NCBI RefSeq assembly: GCF_041021895.1
Contig: NZ_CP157429.1
Span: forward strand, 1-64,000
Origin: Acinetobacter sp. XH1741
GTDB taxonomy: Bacteria > Pseudomonadota > Gammaproteobacteria > Pseudomonadales > Moraxellaceae
Reading direction: 5' to 3'
DNA length: 64,000 nucleotides
Shown piece after piece: positions 62,516-64,000 of this stretch (its first letter is position 1; the number at the start of each line of letters is the position of its first letter). Made by a program: the position numbers and the translations under genes. Below the pieces are notes generated by a model. It did not search any database and was not told the DNA's origin. It saw nothing but the letters and a program-made list of their open reading frames with translations.

Positions 62516-63519
62516 TTAACGCCTTCCAAAATTGGATTATTGATAGCATCGGATGGCCTTTGGCCGGTCAGTGCCTGTAAGATATTATTGGCTGCTAGTT
62601 TCTCGATTTCGAAACGCACGTCGTCGACCGCAGACCCCAAATGTGGGGTGAAAAATGTTTGCGCTGTATTGGTCAGTAACTCCTGCGGAATAGCTGTTGG
62701 CCTATCAACACGGATCCACTCTTCCAATTCGAAAACATCTGCCGCATAACCCGCCAATTTTCCAGATTCAAGTGCTTCGGCAACAGCTAATTCATCGACA
62801 ACTGAACCACGACACGCATTGATCAAGTAGCTTCCTGTGCGCATTGTGCCAATTGTTTCTGCATTCAATAAGTGCAAAGTTTGCGGCGTCATTGGCAGCA
62901 TAGGTACAACAAAGTCACTGCTACTTAATAATTCATCGAGACTCACCTGTCGTGCATTCCAGGCCTTTTCCTGCTCTTGATTCAAGGCGATGTCATCGCA
63001 ATAAAGCACCCGCATATCAAAACTCGATAAGCGCTTCGCAATCGCTCGCCCGACCGCACCCATACCGATGATTCCGAGTGTGCGTCCTGTTAAACCCGTT
63101 CCGTATAGTTCCGGTCTCCACCCGTTAAATCCGTGAGTTCGGATACGGCGATCCCCCTCGGCCAGATGGCGAGTCAGGCCAAGAAGCAATCCAATTGTCA
63201 GCTCCGCCGTTGGGATGGTCAGAAGGTCCGGCACGATGCTGAACCAAATACCACGGCGGGTACAAGCATCGACATCAAAGTTGTCATAGCCTTTGAGTGC
63301 TGCACCTACAATCTTCAATTTAGGGCAGGACGCAAGAAAATCATCATCGATACTGTCAGGCATGAATACCATTAGTGCGTCAGCATCCTTTGCTCTCTCC
63401 AGCAATTCTGCGCGCGACATAGTATCGCGGGTCATGTTGGGAACGACATCCGCAACAGATTGTAAATAATCGATAATTTCAGGATGAACCCAGTGGGTAA
63501 GAACTATTTTTTGTTTCAT
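62512..63519 (-). CDS. ptxD: Phosphite (phosphonate) dehydrogenase PtxD
   Basis: A 335-residue NAD-dependent D-2-hydroxyacid dehydrogenase-type enzyme that oxidises phosphite to phosphate. It matches Ptx[41 protein letters not shown], the NAD motif [24 protein letters not shown] (catalytic Arg), ADVFELEEW (Glu) and FTPHLGSAV (His). The ATG at 63519 with GAGGG upstream is preferred over 63531. It lies between the transporter permease gene and the LysR gene, as in known ptx operons. Confidence 0.9.
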   Translation of the reverse strand: MKQKIVLTHWVHPEIIDYLQSVADVVPNMTRDTMSRAELLERAKDADALMVFMPDSIDDDFLASCPKLKIVGAALKGYDNFDVDACTRRGIWFSIVPDLLTIPTAELTIGLLLGLTRHLAEGDRRIRTHGFNGWRPELYGTGLTGRTLGIIGMGAVGRAIAKRLSSFDMRVLYCDDIALNQEQEKAWNARQVSLDELLSSSDFVVPMLPMTPQTLHLLNAETIGTMRTGSYLINACRGSVVDELAVAEALESGKLAGYAADVFELEEWIRVDRPTAIPQELLTNTAQTFFTPHLGSAVDDVRFEIEKLAANNILQALTGQRPSDAINNPILEGVN

Positions 63520-63560
63520 GTGGACCCTCATGTGTATACCGGATTTTTTATATGGGTTAG

Positions 63561-64000
63561 CTACTTGAACTTGCGACGCAAGAATGAACTGAATGTATCA
63601 ACTAGCGTCACCATCCCAAGAATGACCAGCAATATCGCGGATACTTCTTGGTATTGCATAAGACGCAGCGATCCTATCAACTCGAAACCTATACCGCCGG
63701 CACCGACCATTCCCATCACCGTTGAGGCGCGAAAATTGTATTCCCACCGATAAATCGCGGTGTCGGCCATTTGCGGTAATACTTGCGGAAAAATGCCATG
63801 AAATATCACTTGTAGCGGGCTGCAACCTGCGGCCTGCGCAGCTTCAACTGGTGCTTGATCTGTATGCTCAATCGCTTCCGCAAAAAACTTAGCGATCATG
63901 CCGATTGAGTGCAGGCCTAATGCCAACACACCCGGCAGTGCACCAAAGCCGACAGCTGCCACGAAAACTATACCCATAATAAGCTCAGGAACAGATCTCA
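63561..64000 (-). CDS. ptxC: Phosphite/phosphonate ABC transporter permease (partial)
   Basis: The visible 146 codons encode the C-terminal part of a PhnE/PtxC-type permease. The coupling loop [20 protein letters not shown] (EAA motif) and the membrane parts [16 protein letters not shown] and [20 protein letters not shown] are present. The frame continues off the right edge without a stop. It is the last transporter gene before ptxD, with 42 bp between them. The binding protein and ATPase genes would lie to the right. Confidence 0.85.
   Translation of the reverse strand, partial: RSVPELIMGIVFVAAVGFGALPGVLALGLHSIGMIAKFFAEAIEHTDQAPVEAAQAAGCSPLQVIFHGIFPQVLPQMADTAIYRWEYNFRASTVMGMVGAGGIGFELIGSLRLMQYQEVSAILLVILGMVTLVDTFSSFLRRKFK

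Overview
The window looks like accessory DNA from an Acinetobacter strain, most likely part of a large plasmid. The evidence is an AT-rich background, several insertion sequences of types common in Acinetobacter (IS6 family with GGCACTGTTGCAAA ends, IS17-like IS5 family, IS3 family), and at least five XerC/XerD recombination sites of the pdif type that move small modules between Acinetobacter plasmids. No replication, partition or conjugation genes and no RNA genes were seen, so plasmid location is an inference.

Layout. 1-4.5 kb: IS6 and IS3 copies around a VIT-family transporter, a cytochrome b561 and broken genes. 4.5-9.3 kb plus 26.7-28.1 kb: a former defence island read mostly on the minus strand. 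It holds a BREX locus reduced to brxR, the start of brxA and the end of brxL, a DUF4236 protein, a DUF4143 ATPase, and a DUF262-HNH (GmrSD-like) gene. That last gene is split in two by a 17.4-kb composite transposon at 9,285-26,675. The composite is made of two apparently identical, inverted Tn21-like transposons and has the same 5-bp repeat (GAAAA) at both outer edges. Its cargo has higher GC: a CYP153-type alkane hydroxylase system (ferredoxin, P450, reductase, AraC regulator) and a TetR/thioesterase/BtrH-like operon.

28.3-32.8 kb: a Cys-rich copper-storage protein beside a pdif site, then a GC-rich Cd/Pb resistance module (CadR-type regulator, CDF transporter, LspA) between an intact and a decayed IS17-like element. 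33-36.1 kb: an XRE repressor, a decayed HicB gene, a tyrosine integrase with a large palindrome upstream, and a periplasmic inhibitor of g-type lysozyme. 36.5-45.5 kb: an electrophile/aldehyde detoxification island (GST, CurA-like reductase, NemR-like TetR, NemA-like flavoenzyme, DJ-1/PfpI protein, YqhD-like dehydrogenase, ABM monooxygenase, glutathione-dependent formaldehyde dehydrogenase). Two promoters in it share a 17-nt operator. 45.7-50.4 kb: a creatine-use cassette (GlxA-type regulator, creatinase, MHS transporter, DMT exporter) closed by a pdif site. 51.7-57 kb: a cluster of quinone-type oxidoreductases, an SDR, a LysR regulator and an ABM protein. 57.5-59.6 kb: a chain of pdif modules carrying a Sel1-repeat protein, a SUKH/SMI1 protein and an interrupted unknown gene. 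59.6-61.2 kb: an IS3 element with its last 345 bp duplicated in tandem. 61.6-64 kb: a phosphite oxidation operon (ptxC-ptxD-LysR) that runs off the right edge.

The most notable observations are the reconstruction of the split DUF262-HNH gene across the composite transposon, the collapsed BREX locus, the pdif module chain, the shared TetR operator in the detoxification island, and the truncated frmR-adhC-fghA formaldehyde operon.
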